Shown: positions 27,224 through 36,657, numbered from the stretch's first letter. The stretch: DNA of 64,000 nt from Spirillospora albida (GCF_000718255.1 NZ_JOFJ01000009.1:140006-204005); one strand, 5' to 3'. Program-made: numbers and translations. Notes: generated by a model not told the origin, from the letters alone.

Positions 27224-27341
27224 TCCCTCTCCGCCGCGCGTGAACGTTCTCGCGCGGAAAAACCCGTCGTCATTCCTCCGGCCGCGCCGTTAAAGTCGCG
27301 GAGCCGTACAAGACGGATTCCCGGAGGAGGGCCGATTTCCC

Positions 27342-29348
27342 ATGACCACCATCACTCGCCGTGACCTGACCAAGGTCCGCAACATCGGGATCATGGCCCA
27401 CATCGACGCCGGGAAGACGACGCTCGCCGAGCGGGTCCTGTTCTACACGGGCGTCTCGCACCGCATCGGCGAAGTGCACGACGGCGCCGCGACCCTCGAC
27501 TTCCTGAAACAGGAGAGGCAGCGCGGTATCACCATCACGTCGGCCGCGACGACCTGCCGGTGGCGCGGCCATACCGTCAACCTCATCGACACGCCCGGAC
27601 ACGTCGACTTCACCGTCGAGGTGGAGCGCTGCCTGCGCGTCCTCGACGGCGCGGTGGCGGTGTTCGACGCCGTCGCCGGGGTCGAGCCGCAGTCGGAGAC
27701 GGTGTGGCGGCAGGCCGACCGGTACGGGGTGCCGCGCGTCTGCTTCGTCAACAAGATGGACAGGGCGGGCGCCGACCCGCACCGCACCGTCGCCATGATC
27801 GCCGACCGGCTCGGCGCGGTGCCGCTGCTCGTCCAGCTGCCGATCGGGGCCGAGGGCGCCTTCACCGGCGTCGTCGACCTCGTCGGCCTCCGGGCGCACG
27901 TGTGGTCCGGGGACGAGTACACCGACGCGGACGTGCCGGCCGGCCTGGCCGGGGCGGCCCGCGCGGCGCGCGCCCGGCTGGTCGACGCCGTCGCCGAACG
28001 CGACGACGAGCTCATGCGGCTCTACGTGGACGGCGCCGAGCCGTCCGCGGAGCAGCTGCACGCGGCGATCCGGCGGCTCACCGTGGCGGCGGTGGCGACG
28101 CCCGTCCTGTGCGGCAGCGCGTTCAAGAACAAGGGCGTGCAGCCGCTGCTGGACGCGGTCGTGCGGTACCTGCCGTCGCCGGGCGGAACGGACGCCGAGC
28201 CGCTCGGCGCGCTCGCCTTCAAGGTCATGAGCGACCGGCATCTGGGCCGGCTCACATTCGTCCGGATCTACTCCGGACGCCTGGAGCCGGGGCAGACCGT
28301 GCTGAACAGCGTCAAGGGGCGCAAGGAGCGCATCGGCAAGCTCTACCGGATGCACGCGAACCGGCGGGAGGAGATCGGCGCGGCGGGCGCGGGCGACATC
28401 GTCGCGGTGATGGGGCTGAAGCAGACCACCACCGGGGAGACCCTGTGCGACGAGGCGCACCCCGTCGTCCTCGAGTCGATGGACTTCCCGGCGCCGGTCA
28501 TCGAGGTCGCCGTCGAGCCGTGCTCGTCCGGCGATCTGGAAAGGCTCGGCGCCGCCATCCAGCGGCTCGCCGAAGAGGACCCCTCCTTCCACGTCCACAC
28601 CGACCCGGAGAGCGGGCAGACGGTGCTCGGCGGGATGGGGGAGCTGCATCTCGAGGTGCTCGTCCAGCGGATGCGGGACGACTTCGGCGTGGAGGCGAAC
28701 GTGGGCCGACCGCGCGTCGCCTACCGCGAGACGATCCGCCGGAAGGTCGAGAAGGTCGTGCACACCCACCGGAAGCAGACGGGAGGCAAGGGGCAGTACG
28801 CGAAGGTGCAGATCACCGTCGAGCCCTGCGACGTCCCGTACGAGTTCGTCAACCGGGTCACCGGCGGCCGGGTGCCGAAGGAGTTCGTCCCCTCGGTCGA
28901 CGCGGGCTGCCAGGAGGCGATGCGGTCCGGCGTGCTCGCCGGGCACGAGCTGACCGGGGTGCGGGTCACGCTGCTCGACGGGGACTTCCATCCGGTCGAC
29001 TCGTCGGAGCTCGCGTTCACCGTCGCGGGCGCCATGGCGTTCCGGGCCGCGGTGCGCCAGGCCGCGCCGGTGCTCCTCGAACCGGTCATGGCGGTCGAGG
29101 TCACGACGCCCGCCGAGTACCTCGGCGAGGTGATCGGCGACCTCAACGCGCGCCGGGGCCGGGTCGAGGGGGTCGGTACCGACACCGTGACGGCGCGGGT
29201 CCCGCTGTCGGAGATGTTCGGCTATGTCGGGCATCTTCGGGGGCTGACGTCCGGCCGCGCCGTGTACACGATGCGGTTCGACTCCTACGCGCAGGCGCCC
29301 GACCGGGTCATCGACGCCGTGTCCGCCGGGCGGCGAGCGCCGCGTTGA
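27342..29348 (+). CDS. Elongation factor G paralogue (accessory, EF-G2/TetM-like class)
   Basis: A 668-residue translational GTPase with all EF-G domains. GTP motifs are AHIDAGKTT (19-27), DTPGHVDF and NKMD. Domain III-V landmarks GGMGELHLEVL, KQTGGKGQYAKV and the C-terminal DLNARRGRVEG are intact. Yet the sequence departs from the housekeeping protein: shorter than the usual 700 residues, and not flanked by rpsL, rpsG or tuf. It is probably the second EF-G that many actinomycetes carry, used for specialised translocation, ribosome recycling or drug tolerance. AGGAGG lies about 15 nt before the ATG. A 21-bp hairpin terminator follows. Confidence 0.9.
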   Translation: MTTITRRDLTKVRNIGIMAHIDAGKTTLAERVLFYTGVSHRIGEVHDGAATLDFLKQERQRGITITSAATTCRWRGHTVNLIDTPGHVDFTVEVERCLRVLDGAVAVFDAVAGVEPQSETVWRQADRYGVPRVCFVNKMDRAGADPHRTVAMIADRLGAVPLLVQLPIGAEGAFTGVVDLVGLRAHVWSGDEYTDADVPAGLAGAARAARARLVDAVAERDDELMRLYVDGAEPSAEQLHAAIRRLTVAAVATPVLCGSAFKNKGVQPLLDAVVRYLPSPGGTDAEPLGALAFKVMSDRHLGRLTFVRIYSGRLEPGQTVLNSVKGRKERIGKLYRMHANRREEIGAAGAGDIVAVMGLKQTTTGETLCDEAHPVVLESMDFPAPVIEVAVEPCSSGDLERLGAAIQRLAEEDPSFHVHTDPESGQTVLGGMGELHLEVLVQRMRDDFGVEANVGRPRVAYRETIRRKVEKVVHTHRKQTGGKGQYAKVQITVEPCDVPYEFVNRVTGGRVPKEFVPSVDAGCQEAMRSGVLAGHELTGVRVTLLDGDFHPVDSSELAFTVAGAMAFRAAVRQAAPVLLEPVMAVEVTTPAEYLGEVIGDLNARRGRVEGVGTDTVTARVPLSEMFGYVGHLRGLTSGRAVYTMRFDSYAQAPDRVIDAVSAGRRAPR

Positions 29349-29370
29349 GCGGCCGCGGGCCGTCCGGCCG

Positions 29371-29414
29371 CGCCGGGTCCACCGCATCGGCCCGCCGATG
29401 CGGTGGACCCGGCG
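29371..29414 (+). terminator. Long hairpin terminator after EF-G
   Basis: A perfect 21-nt inverted repeat (29371-29391 and 29394-29414) separated by only 2 nt, so the real loop must open a few of the inner pairs. It begins 23 nt after the EF-G stop and isolates that gene from the next. Confidence 0.85.
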
Positions 29415-29461
29415 GGCGCCCGTTCACCTGATCCTCACGACCGACCTCCGCGGCCCGTGAG

Positions 29462-29478
29462 TTAGAGTCGCGTTCTAA
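29462..29478. promoter_or_regulatory. TTAGA-N7-TCTAA inverted repeat at a promoter
   Basis: The sequence TTAGAGTCGCGTTCTAA has 5-bp inverted arms and lies 20-37 nt before the ATG of the SCO6745-type gene, overlapping where its core promoter must be. The shape resembles operators of TetR-family lipid regulators of the KstR/FadR kind, whose consensus is TAGAAC-N2-GTTCTA, though the spacing here differs. No regulator gene is adjacent. Confidence 0.4.
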
Positions 29479-29498
29479 TTCGGGATGTAGGAGGCGGA

Positions 29499-30326
29499 AT
29501 GCGCGAGACGGCACGTCGGGCCTGGCGGCGGCTGGAGCCGGTGCACAGCATGATCTACTTCGTCCCCGAGGGGCCCCGGCACTACGCCGAACTCGGCCTG
29601 GACGCCGCCGCCGGCTACTTCGCGTCCAGGTCGGCGGCGTTCGGCCGGGCCTCCGCCGAGCTGGTCATCGCGACCTTCTACAACTTCAACCCCGGCCTCG
29701 TCCGCATGGCGCTCCCCGCCGCGTGGGAGAAGGCGACGCCGGAACAGGTTTTGGAGGCGCGCCTGGCGGCGGCCGGTGCGGCCCTCCGCCGGGCCGGCAT
29801 CGACCGCATCCCGCGCCTGGAGGAGACCCTCGCCCTGGCCCGCCGCGCCGCCGAGTCCGCCGTCGACCACGCGCACGGCCGCCCCCTCTTCGCCGCCCAC
29901 GCGGCCCTGCCGTGGCCGGACGAGCCGATCCTGCAGCTCTGGCACGCCCAGACGCTGCTCCGCGAGTTCCGGGGCGACGGCCACGTCGCCACCCTTCTCG
30001 CCGAGGGCGTCTCCGGCCTGGACGCGATCATCCTGCACGCCGCCGACGACCAGAAGGCGTCCGGCTTCCTGAAGTTCACCCGGGCCTGGCCCAAGGAGGC
30101 ATGGCAGGCCGCCGCCGAAGCCCTCCAGGCCCGCGGCCTCCTGGACGGCGAAACGCTGACCCCCGAGGGCCGCGAGTTCCGGCAGCACCTGGAGGAGCGC
30201 ACCGACACCCTGGCCGTACCCGCCTACGCCGCCCTGGGCGAGCGCGACTGCGCGGAACTGGCCGACCTGGCCCGCCCGTTCGGTCGCGCCGTGGTCGACG
30301 CGGGCCTCCTGACTCCGGCACGCTAG
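29499..30326 (+). CDS. SCO6745-family protein
   Basis: A 275-residue conserved actinobacterial protein without an assigned activity. Landmarks are LEPVHSMIYFVPEGPRHYAELGLDAAAGYFASRSAAFG near the N-terminus and IATFYNFNPGLVRMALP. The C-terminal half is helical with a winged-helix-like ending (ALQARGLLDGETLTPEGREF), which suggests a MarR-like DNA- or ligand-binding module. GTAGGAGGCGGA precedes the ATG. It is monocistronic, with a strong terminator upstream and a possible TetR-type operator in its promoter. The family name is secure, the role is unknown. Confidence 0.8.
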   Translation: MRETARRAWRRLEPVHSMIYFVPEGPRHYAELGLDAAAGYFASRSAAFGRASAELVIATFYNFNPGLVRMALPAAWEKATPEQVLEARLAAAGAALRRAGIDRIPRLEETLALARRAAESAVDHAHGRPLFAAHAALPWPDEPILQLWHAQTLLREFRGDGHVATLLAEGVSGLDAIILHAADDQKASGFLKFTRAWPKEAWQAAAEALQARGLLDGETLTPEGREFRQHLEERTDTLAVPAYAALGERDCAELADLARPFGRAVVDAGLLTPAR

Positions 30327-30395
30327 CCCGCGCCGGTACCGCGGACCGGGGCGCGCCTCGCCCATGGGTGCGCCTCCGCCGTCCCACGGCCACTG

Positions 30396-30433
30396 TTGGC
30401 CGCCTGCCAACAAGCTTGTTGGCAGGCCGCCAA
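30396..30433. promoter_or_regulatory. 38-bp palindromic operator upstream of a Tat-exported oxidoreductase
   Basis: A two-fold symmetric element centred between 30414 and 30415. The inner 24 bp (30403-30426) are perfectly palindromic around AAGCTT, and the outer arms TTGGC / GCCAA (30396-30400, 30429-30433) extend it with one mismatched pair. It contains four copies of a TTGGC-type half-site, two on each strand, as expected for cooperative binding of two dimers. It lies 93 bp upstream of the oxidoreductase ATG and 70 bp after the previous gene. Confidence 0.6.
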
Positions 30434-30525
30434 CGGCGTGTTACGACGTAGGGATCCGCTTATTCGGTGTCCGAGTCGGGGGCGGAGACCCTTCGTTCCA
30501 GAAGGCTGGAACACGGAGGTACCCC

Positions 30526-32310
30526 ATGGGTGACCAGACGAGACGACGGTTCATCCGCGACGCCGGCATCGTCGGCGCCGCCACCACGGGCGCGCTCGCC
30601 GCCGGCACCGCGCCCGCCGAGGCCGCGGCCGGGAGGGCCGCGGGCGGGAGGGTCGCGGTGCTGGGGGCCGGGGTCGCCGGCCTCACCGCCGCGCACGAGC
30701 TCATCGAGCGGGGCTTCCAGGTCGAGGTCTACGAGAAGACGGCGCTCGGCGGGAAGGCGCGCAGCATCTTCCCCGCCGGGACCGGCACCGGTGGACGGCT
30801 CGACCTGCCCGGCGAGCACGGCTTCCGCTTCTTCCCCGGGTTCTACTTCAACCTCACCGACAACATGCGGCGGACGCCGTTCCCCGGCAACGCCAACGGC
30901 TGCTGGGACAACCTCGTCCGCGCCACCGCGTACATGATGTCGCGGCAGGGCCGCCCCGACCTCACGCTCCCGTTCCCGTTCCCGCTCCCCCCGAGGCCGA
31001 GCATCTACGACGCGGCGAGCTTCCTCGCCACGATCAAGTCCGGCCTCATCACGCTGCTGAACCTGCCGCTGAACGAGGCCGCGTTCGCCGCGCAGAAGCT
31101 GCTCGTCTACGTGACGAGCTCCGACGAGCGCAAGCTCGGCCAGTGGGACAACGTCACGTGGGCCGACTACATCCGCGCCGACTGGTTCTCCGACGAGTAC
31201 AACAAGTTCATCGCGGACGGCACCATCCGCAACCTCGCGGCCACCAAGTCCAAGGACGCGAGCACCCACTCGATCGGCCTCGTCGGCGAGGCCACCGTGT
31301 GGAGCATCATCGGCCTCGGCAACGAGCGCGGCGCGTCCGTCGACCGCGTCCTCAACGGCTCCACCAACGAGATGTGGCTCGACCCGTGGGTCGCGCACCT
31401 GCGCGACCTCGGAGTCGGGTTCAACGTCGGCTACAGCGTCAACGCCCTTCAGGTGTCGGGTGGCCGCGTCACCGGCGCGACCGCCACGACCGCGTCGGGC
31501 ACCGCGTCCATCGCGGCGGACTGGTTCGTCGTCGCGATGCCGTGCGAGCGGACGGCGGACCTGCTCAGCCCCGCCGTCCTCGCCGCCGACCCGTCCCTCG
31601 CGACCATCAGGCGGCTGCGCACCGACTGGATGACCGGCCTCATGTTCTTCCTCAAGAAGAAGCTGCCGCTCACCCCCGGCCACGTGAACTACGGCGACTC
31701 CGCGTGGGCCGTCACGTCCATCAGCCAGGAGCAGTTCTGGAAGCGCGACTTCGCCACCTACGGCGACGGCACCGTCCAGGACTGCCTCTCCTCGATCATC
31801 TCCGACTGGTTCACCCCCGGCACCTTCAACGGCAGGCGCGCGAAGGACTGCACGCCGAACCAGATCGCCGCCGAGACCTGGGCCCAGATCAAGGCGCACG
31901 TCAACGACACCGGCACCGTCCTGCGGGACTCCGACCTGCACTCCTGGTTCCTCGACCCGGCGATCGTCCCGGACCCGGCGGGCGGCGTCACCAACGAGAC
32001 GCCCCTGTTCATCCAGCAGCCCGGCTCATGGAACCTGCGCCCCGCGTCCAAGACGAGGATCCCCAACCTGTTCCTCGCCGGCGACTGGGTGAAGACCCCC
32101 ATCAACGTCACCACGATGGAGGGCGCGAACCAGGGTGGCCGCGCCGCCGTCAACGCCCTTCTGGACGCCGCCGGGTCCGGCGCGTCCCGCTGCGACCTCC
32201 ACGAGCTCTACGAGAACCCGATCTGGACGCTCCTGAAGGCCAACGACAAGATCCGTTACAAGCTGGGCCTGCCCAACGAGTTCGACATCCTCGACACCCG
32301 CCGGCCGTGA
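30526..32310 (+). CDS. Tat-exported FAD-dependent amine oxidase/desaturase-like protein
   Basis: A 594-residue flavoprotein with a twin-arginine signal (TRRRFIRDAG at residues 5-14, AEAAAG cleavage region), so it is folded with FAD before export. The dinucleotide-binding motif is VAVLGAGVAGLTAAHELIERG at about 44-64, followed by EKTALGGKARS. The C-terminal FLAGDWVKTPINVTTMEGANQGGRAA is the second FAD-binding motif of the phytoene-desaturase/amine-oxidase group. It resembles HpnE-type hydroxysqualene dehydroxylases and 15-cis-phytoene desaturases but, being exported, acts outside the membrane. AGGAGG-like GGAGGTACCCC precedes the ATG. A palindromic operator upstream suggests tight regulation. 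Confidence 0.82.
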   Translation: MGDQTRRRFIRDAGIVGAATTGALAAGTAPAEAAAGRAAGGRVAVLGAGVAGLTAAHELIERGFQVEVYEKTALGGKARSIFPAGTGTGGRLDLPGEHGFRFFPGFYFNLTDNMRRTPFPGNANGCWDNLVRATAYMMSRQGRPDLTLPFPFPLPPRPSIYDAASFLATIKSGLITLLNLPLNEAAFAAQKLLVYVTSSDERKLGQWDNVTWADYIRADWFSDEYNKFIADGTIRNLAATKSKDASTHSIGLVGEATVWSIIGLGNERGASVDRVLNGSTNEMWLDPWVAHLRDLGVGFNVGYSVNALQVSGGRVTGATATTASGTASIAADWFVVAMPCERTADLLSPAVLAADPSLATIRRLRTDWMTGLMFFLKKKLPLTPGHVNYGDSAWAVTSISQEQFWKRDFATYGDGTVQDCLSSIISDWFTPGTFNGRRAKDCTPNQIAAETWAQIKAHVNDTGTVLRDSDLHSWFLDPAIVPDPAGGVTNETPLFIQQPGSWNLRPASKTRIPNLFLAGDWVKTPINVTTMEGANQGGRAAVNALLDAAGSGASRCDLHELYENPIWTLLKANDKIRYKLGLPNEFDILDTRRP

Positions 32311-32337
32311 CCCGCGGGGCCGCCGGTGCCCGCGGCC

Positions 32338-34416
32338 TCACGTCGCGGCCGCGCAGGCGCCGGCGGCCCGCCGCAGCCTCTCCTCGATGACCGCGGGATG
32401 CCGGCCGAGCGAGCACCGGACGTCGGCGAGCGCCGCCACCGCGTCGAGCATGGCGGCGCTCTGCCACTCGGACGGAGGCCGCGGCCTCTCGAAGAGCCGG
32501 TCGCACAGCGCCGCGAGCCGCGCGTAGGGCGGCAGCGCGGCGGCCAGCCGCCGCGCCTCCGACACGGGCGCCGCGTCCCCGGCGGGGAGGAGGTCGGCCT
32601 GGAGCGCGGCGTCGACCGTGGCGTGCAGCGCGCGCCCGTCCGTCTCGAGCGACTCGCGGAACGCGAGGATCCCGTCGAGCGCCGAGGCCGGGACCGCGCC
32701 GCCCTCGGCGCGCAGCCGCTCGACGGTCGCGTCGACGACCTCGCGGAGATCGGCGCGAAGGACGAGCCCGGCGATCCGGCCCACCGTGGCCTCCTCGCCC
32801 TCCGCGAGCAGGGCCCGGTGCTCCACGCACGACCGCGCCGTCCGGATCAGATCGCGCGCGTTCCCGCCCGACCAGGCGTGGCAGAACAGTGCGACGGCTC
32901 CGGAGAAGTTGCGCGCCCGCCGGGTGATGAGGGTGTGGGACTCCGTGAAGGTGAGCGGCCCCAGGGGGACGATCGTGTCGAAGGCCGAGTCGAACACGTC
33001 CCGCACCGGCACGCCCCTGGCCGCGAAGCCGTGCATCGCGTCCGTCGACACCGACAGCACGAAATGCGCTCCGGGTATGTGGAACAGGTCCTTGATCCCG
33101 TTGATGGCGTCGACGGCGTCCTCGGGCCGCGCCATCTTGTCCAGCTCGTCGATGCACACGACGACCGGCTTTCCGCCGAGCCTGACCAGGGACTCGATGA
33201 AGTCCCGCAGCGCCTGGACGGATTCGGCGCGGGAGAGCGTCCGCTGCGTCCGGGTCAGCCTGTCGGTCCCCTCCGTTCCGGACCCGGCGACCTTCAGCGA
33301 GGTGACCGCCGACGCCTCGGTGGCGACCGACCAGCGGAGCTCCTCCCACTGCCGGCGGCACAGCTCCGCGACCGTCTGCGGCGGCGGAGACGGCCTCGCG
33401 CGGTTCTGCAGTCGGCTCCAGGCGTGACCGACCCCGACCAGAACGACGATCACGACGATGAACTGCCACAGGGTCAGCTGGAAGGGCTTCACCCCCGGCC
33501 GGTCCTTCTCGTAGAGCCACAGGACCATCAGGAGCGCCGCGCCCGCCAGGATGATCGCCCGCCGCCCGGCGGCGGCGGCGAGGTCCCGCGCCCGGTCCGT
33601 CAGCCGGCGGCCGGTGCCCGGCTCGTCGTCGGAGGGGCGCCCGCCGCGCGCCAGCTCACCGTGGACGATGCGGGTGAACTCCTCCGGGGAGTAGTGGACC
33701 GGCGTGCTCACGATCGCGCCGGTGATGTCGAGCGAGTCGTCCCGCAGGAGCCGGCGCATCAGCGTCGTCTTCCCCGCGCCGCGCGGCCCGCATATCCCGA
33801 TGGTCGACGCCTCGTGGCCCTGGATGAACGCCCGCAGCCGCCGGTAGCCGACGGACGAGACGGTGTCCTTGATGTTCAGCTCGACCAGCGCGGGCGCCTC
33901 GGTCGTCTCCAGGACGCCGGACCAGCGCACCTCGGGCCCTTCGAGGGCGCTGATCTCCGTGCGGATCATCGCGCGCAGCGGCGCCAGCACGGCCCCGCGC
34001 AGCTCCGCCCGCGCGGCGTCGCGGCGGCGCCGCAGACGGATGCGATCGCGCTGGATCACCGCGCCCGCAAGGGCGAGCAGGAGACCCACCGGCAGGGCGA
34101 GGGATCGCTTGTCGCCGGACGGGAATTCCAGCGCGCCGACGGCGGCCGAAAACGACAGGGCCGCCGCGCCGATGCCCACCGCCGCGATCGCGAGGACGAC
34201 TGCCGGCCAAGGGCGGCGCAATGCGCGGTCGGCCTCGTTCGCCGCCGTGATCTCGGACCACAGCAATGCGGCGAGGGTGTTCTCCTTCGCCAGGATCTGC
34301 CGCACGATCTCCTCGTGGGACGCGGGGTCGCATTCCAGTTCGCCACCGTCCCGCAGGAGTTCTCGGGTCTCCCGCTCCAGCATGCCGTTCGGCAGGTGGT
34401 CGGCCTGGTCCGTCAT
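32338..34416 (-). CDS. KAP-type P-loop ATPase with membrane helices
   Basis: A 692-residue NTPase. Two membrane helices (about 71-93 and 105-121) precede the P-loop domain. Walker A is GPRGAGKTT (210-218). Two further helices (about 287-302 and 317-333) are inserted between Walker A and Walker B (VVVCIDELDK, 418-427), which is the hallmark of KAP-family NTPases. The C-terminal 200 residues are helical. KAP proteins organise membrane complexes and some take part in antiphage defence. Strong Shine-Dalgarno GGGAGGGG before the ATG. It is divergent from an nSTAND-TPR gene, with 234 bp between. Confidence 0.82.
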   Translation of the reverse strand: MTDQADHLPNGMLERETRELLRDGGELECDPASHEEIVRQILAKENTLAALLWSEITAANEADRALRRPWPAVVLAIAAVGIGAAALSFSAAVGALEFPSGDKRSLALPVGLLLALAGAVIQRDRIRLRRRRDAARAELRGAVLAPLRAMIRTEISALEGPEVRWSGVLETTEAPALVELNIKDTVSSVGYRRLRAFIQGHEASTIGICGPRGAGKTTLMRRLLRDDSLDITGAIVSTPVHYSPEEFTRIVHGELARGGRPSDDEPGTGRRLTDRARDLAAAAGRRAIILAGAALLMVLWLYEKDRPGVKPFQLTLWQFIVVIVVLVGVGHAWSRLQNRARPSPPPQTVAELCRRQWEELRWSVATEASAVTSLKVAGSGTEGTDRLTRTQRTLSRAESVQALRDFIESLVRLGGKPVVVCIDELDKMARPEDAVDAINGIKDLFHIPGAHFVLSVSTDAMHGFAARGVPVRDVFDSAFDTIVPLGPLTFTESHTLITRRARNFSGAVALFCHAWSGGNARDLIRTARSCVEHRALLAEGEEATVGRIAGLVLRADLREVVDATVERLRAEGGAVPASALDGILAFRESLETDGRALHATVDAALQADLLPAGDAAPVSEARRLAAALPPYARLAALCDRLFERPRPPSEWQSAAMLDAVAALADVRCSLGRHPAVIEERLRRAAGACAAAT

Positions 34417-34612
34417 TCGCCCCTCCCAGGATCCGCACGCCGAAGGATAGACGCTGGGAATGATGGCGTATGTGTCCTATGGCGCAGGTGGTGAAGCCGG
34501 AAGTGGCCGGGGTTTCTGGTCGGTACCTATTCACCGGATGGCGGAGACGAAAAGGCACCGGGGAAGCACGGAAATTCGTTGGTCCTCCGGTGGAGGGGTG
34601 CGCGGAGAGTGT

Positions 34613-34626
34613 GATAGTGAACTATC
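34613..34626. promoter_or_regulatory. 14-bp palindrome before the nSTAND gene
   Basis: GATAGTGAACTATC, two 6-bp arms with a 2-nt centre, lies 24 nt upstream of the preferred start at 34651. It is AT-rich in a GC-rich context and sits where a promoter or leader operator would be. No known regulator is assigned. Confidence 0.35.
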
Positions 34627-34650
34627 GACGGAATGAACGGAGTCGACCGG

Positions 34651-36603
34651 ATGAGTTCGGGACCGCCGGGATGGTGGATGGGGCCGCGCCCCTTCGGCCG
34701 GGAGGACGAGAACAAGTTCTACGGGCGCAACATGGAGATCCGCCTCCTCACCGATCTGTGGCGCGGGAACCGGCTGACCCTCCTCGTGGGCCACTCCGGT
34801 GTGGGCAAGACCTCCCTGCTCCGCGCCGGGGTCGTCCCGTGGCTGGAGACCGCCGGCGTCCATGTGCTCCCGGTCGGCGACCCCGGCCACCGCCCCGCCC
34901 TGCCGGCCCCGCTCGTCCCCGCCCGCAGCCCGACGCTCTTCGCGCTGCTCACCTCCTGGCAGCCGGACGAGAACCCGGCCGCCTGCATCGGCCTCACGGT
35001 CAAGCGGTTCCTGGACGGCCACGTCCGCCGCGACGCGTCCGGGCGGCCCGTGCCGACCCTGGTGGCGATCGACGGCGCCGACCGCTTCCTGCGCGGGACC
35101 GCACCGGACGACCCGCGGAACCGGCGCCTGCTCCGGGAACTGGCGGACGCGCTCACCGCGCATGAGCACGTGCGCCTGCTGCTGTCGCTGCGGCCCGACG
35201 CGGAGGCGGCCGCGCGCCGCTTCGCCGGGATGCTCGCGCCGTCGCGGGCACCGGCCCGCTTCGTCCTCGACGCGCTGGACCGGAACTCGGCGATCGAGGC
35301 GCTGAGCAGGCCGCTGGCGGGCGCCCCGCACGGCTTCGAGGCCGGCGAGGCGGCGCGGCTGGTGGACGCGCTGCGCGTCGTCCGCCCGGGGGAGATCCCG
35401 GCCGAGGACGACGACGCCCGCGTCGATCCCGTCCTGCTGCAGATGCTCTGCTCCGCGCTGTGGGAACGGCTGACGGACGGCACCGGGGTCCGCACCACCA
35501 TCACGCCGGAGGTCGTGCCCGACGTCAACGCCGCGCTCGCCGACTTCTGCACGCGCACCCTGGACGGGCTGACCGACGACCACGAGCTGCCGACCTGCGA
35601 GATCGGCACGTGGCTGCGCCGGTCGTTCGTCTCGCCCGAGGGCATCGCGGTCCCGGTGCCGCGGGAGGCCGCACTCCGCGAGTTCGACGACGCCGTGCTG
35701 CGCGCGGTCGAGGACCGGCATCTCATCAGGACCACCGTGCGCGACGGCGCGCTCTTCTACGAGCTCCAGCACCCGTGCATGGTCACGCCGATCCGGAAGG
35801 TCGGCCAGGCCCGCAGGGCGATGCCGGAGCCGGACGCGCACACGCTCCTGGACGCCGCGGAGGAGGCGCTGGCGGCGGGACGCCTCGAGCGCGCGGAGCA
35901 GTACGTGCGGGCCGCCGTCCGCGCGGGCGGGGCCGCCGGGCCCGTGCACGGGCGCGCCCACACGATCCGGGGCGACATCGCCTTCGCGCGGGCGGACCAC
36001 GAGACGGCGATCGCGGCGTACCTCGAGGCCGCCGGGCACGTGCCGCGCATGGGAGACATCCTGGCCGCCGTCGGCCGGCTGTGGCTCCTTCGCGGCGAGC
36101 CCGCGAACGCTCTGGAGAACACGCGCGTCGCCGCGACGCACGGCGTCCACGACGGCATCGTGAAGCTCGACATGGGGCAGGCGAAGTGGCATGTCGGCCG
36201 CCTGGAGCAGGGCCTGCGCGAGCTGGACGTGCTGCTGTCCCGGGAGCCGGAGCATCACGAGGCGCTGCGCGTGCGCGGCGAGATGCTCGCCGAGCAGCGG
36301 CATGCCGCGCGGGCCCTGGCCGACCTCGCGCAAGTCGTCCGTACGGCGCCTCCGTCGGCGGTCGCGGCGTGGGCCCGCGCCTTCGAGGCGCACCAGGGCG
36401 GACGGGTGGCGCCGGAGCACCTCGGCGGGATGTTCCCCGAGGCGGCGGACGACGGCCTGGCGCTGCTGGGCATCGCGCAGCTCATGGAGCAGCGCGGGCG
36501 GCGGGACGAGGCCGCCAGGTTCGCCGCGGACGCCCTGGCGGCGCGCAATCCACGCCTCGCCAGTCACCATCGCCGGAAAGCGGAGAGGCTCGCGAACGCG
36601 TGA
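34651..36603 (+). CDS. nSTAND1-type NTPase with C-terminal TPR-like repeats
   Basis: A 650-residue signal-transduction ATPase. It opens with the nSTAND1 signature GPRPFGREDENKFYGRNMEI. Walker A is GHSGVGKT (47-54) and Walker B is LVAIDGADRF (137-146). The middle (about 230-390) is helical, with a winged-helix segment. From about 395 to 640 it consists of TPR-like repeats (TLLDAAEEALAAGRLERAEQYVRAAV and others). The ATG at 34651 has GGAG 10 nt upstream; an ATG 18 nt earlier lacks one. STAND proteins oligomerise on sensing a ligand, and several are immune sensors. The gene points toward the FxsA-like peptide, whose stop lies 54 nt beyond, convergent. No effector domain is fused. Confidence 0.82.
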   Translation: MSSGPPGWWMGPRPFGREDENKFYGRNMEIRLLTDLWRGNRLTLLVGHSGVGKTSLLRAGVVPWLETAGVHVLPVGDPGHRPALPAPLVPARSPTLFALLTSWQPDENPAACIGLTVKRFLDGHVRRDASGRPVPTLVAIDGADRFLRGTAPDDPRNRRLLRELADALTAHEHVRLLLSLRPDAEAAARRFAGMLAPSRAPARFVLDALDRNSAIEALSRPLAGAPHGFEAGEAARLVDALRVVRPGEIPAEDDDARVDPVLLQMLCSALWERLTDGTGVRTTITPEVVPDVNAALADFCTRTLDGLTDDHELPTCEIGTWLRRSFVSPEGIAVPVPREAALREFDDAVLRAVEDRHLIRTTVRDGALFYELQHPCMVTPIRKVGQARRAMPEPDAHTLLDAAEEALAAGRLERAEQYVRAAVRAGGAAGPVHGRAHTIRGDIAFARADHETAIAAYLEAAGHVPRMGDILAAVGRLWLLRGEPANALENTRVAATHGVHDGIVKLDMGQAKWHVGRLEQGLRELDVLLSREPEHHEALRVRGEMLAEQRHAARALADLAQVVRTAPPSAVAAWARAFEAHQGGRVAPEHLGGMFPEAADDGLALLGIAQLMEQRGRRDEAARFAADALAARNPRLASHHRRKAERLANA

Positions 36604-36657
36604 TGCCGTTAATGGCGGGCGATGTCCGGGAAAAGGCGCCGCCGTTCGTCGCGGATG

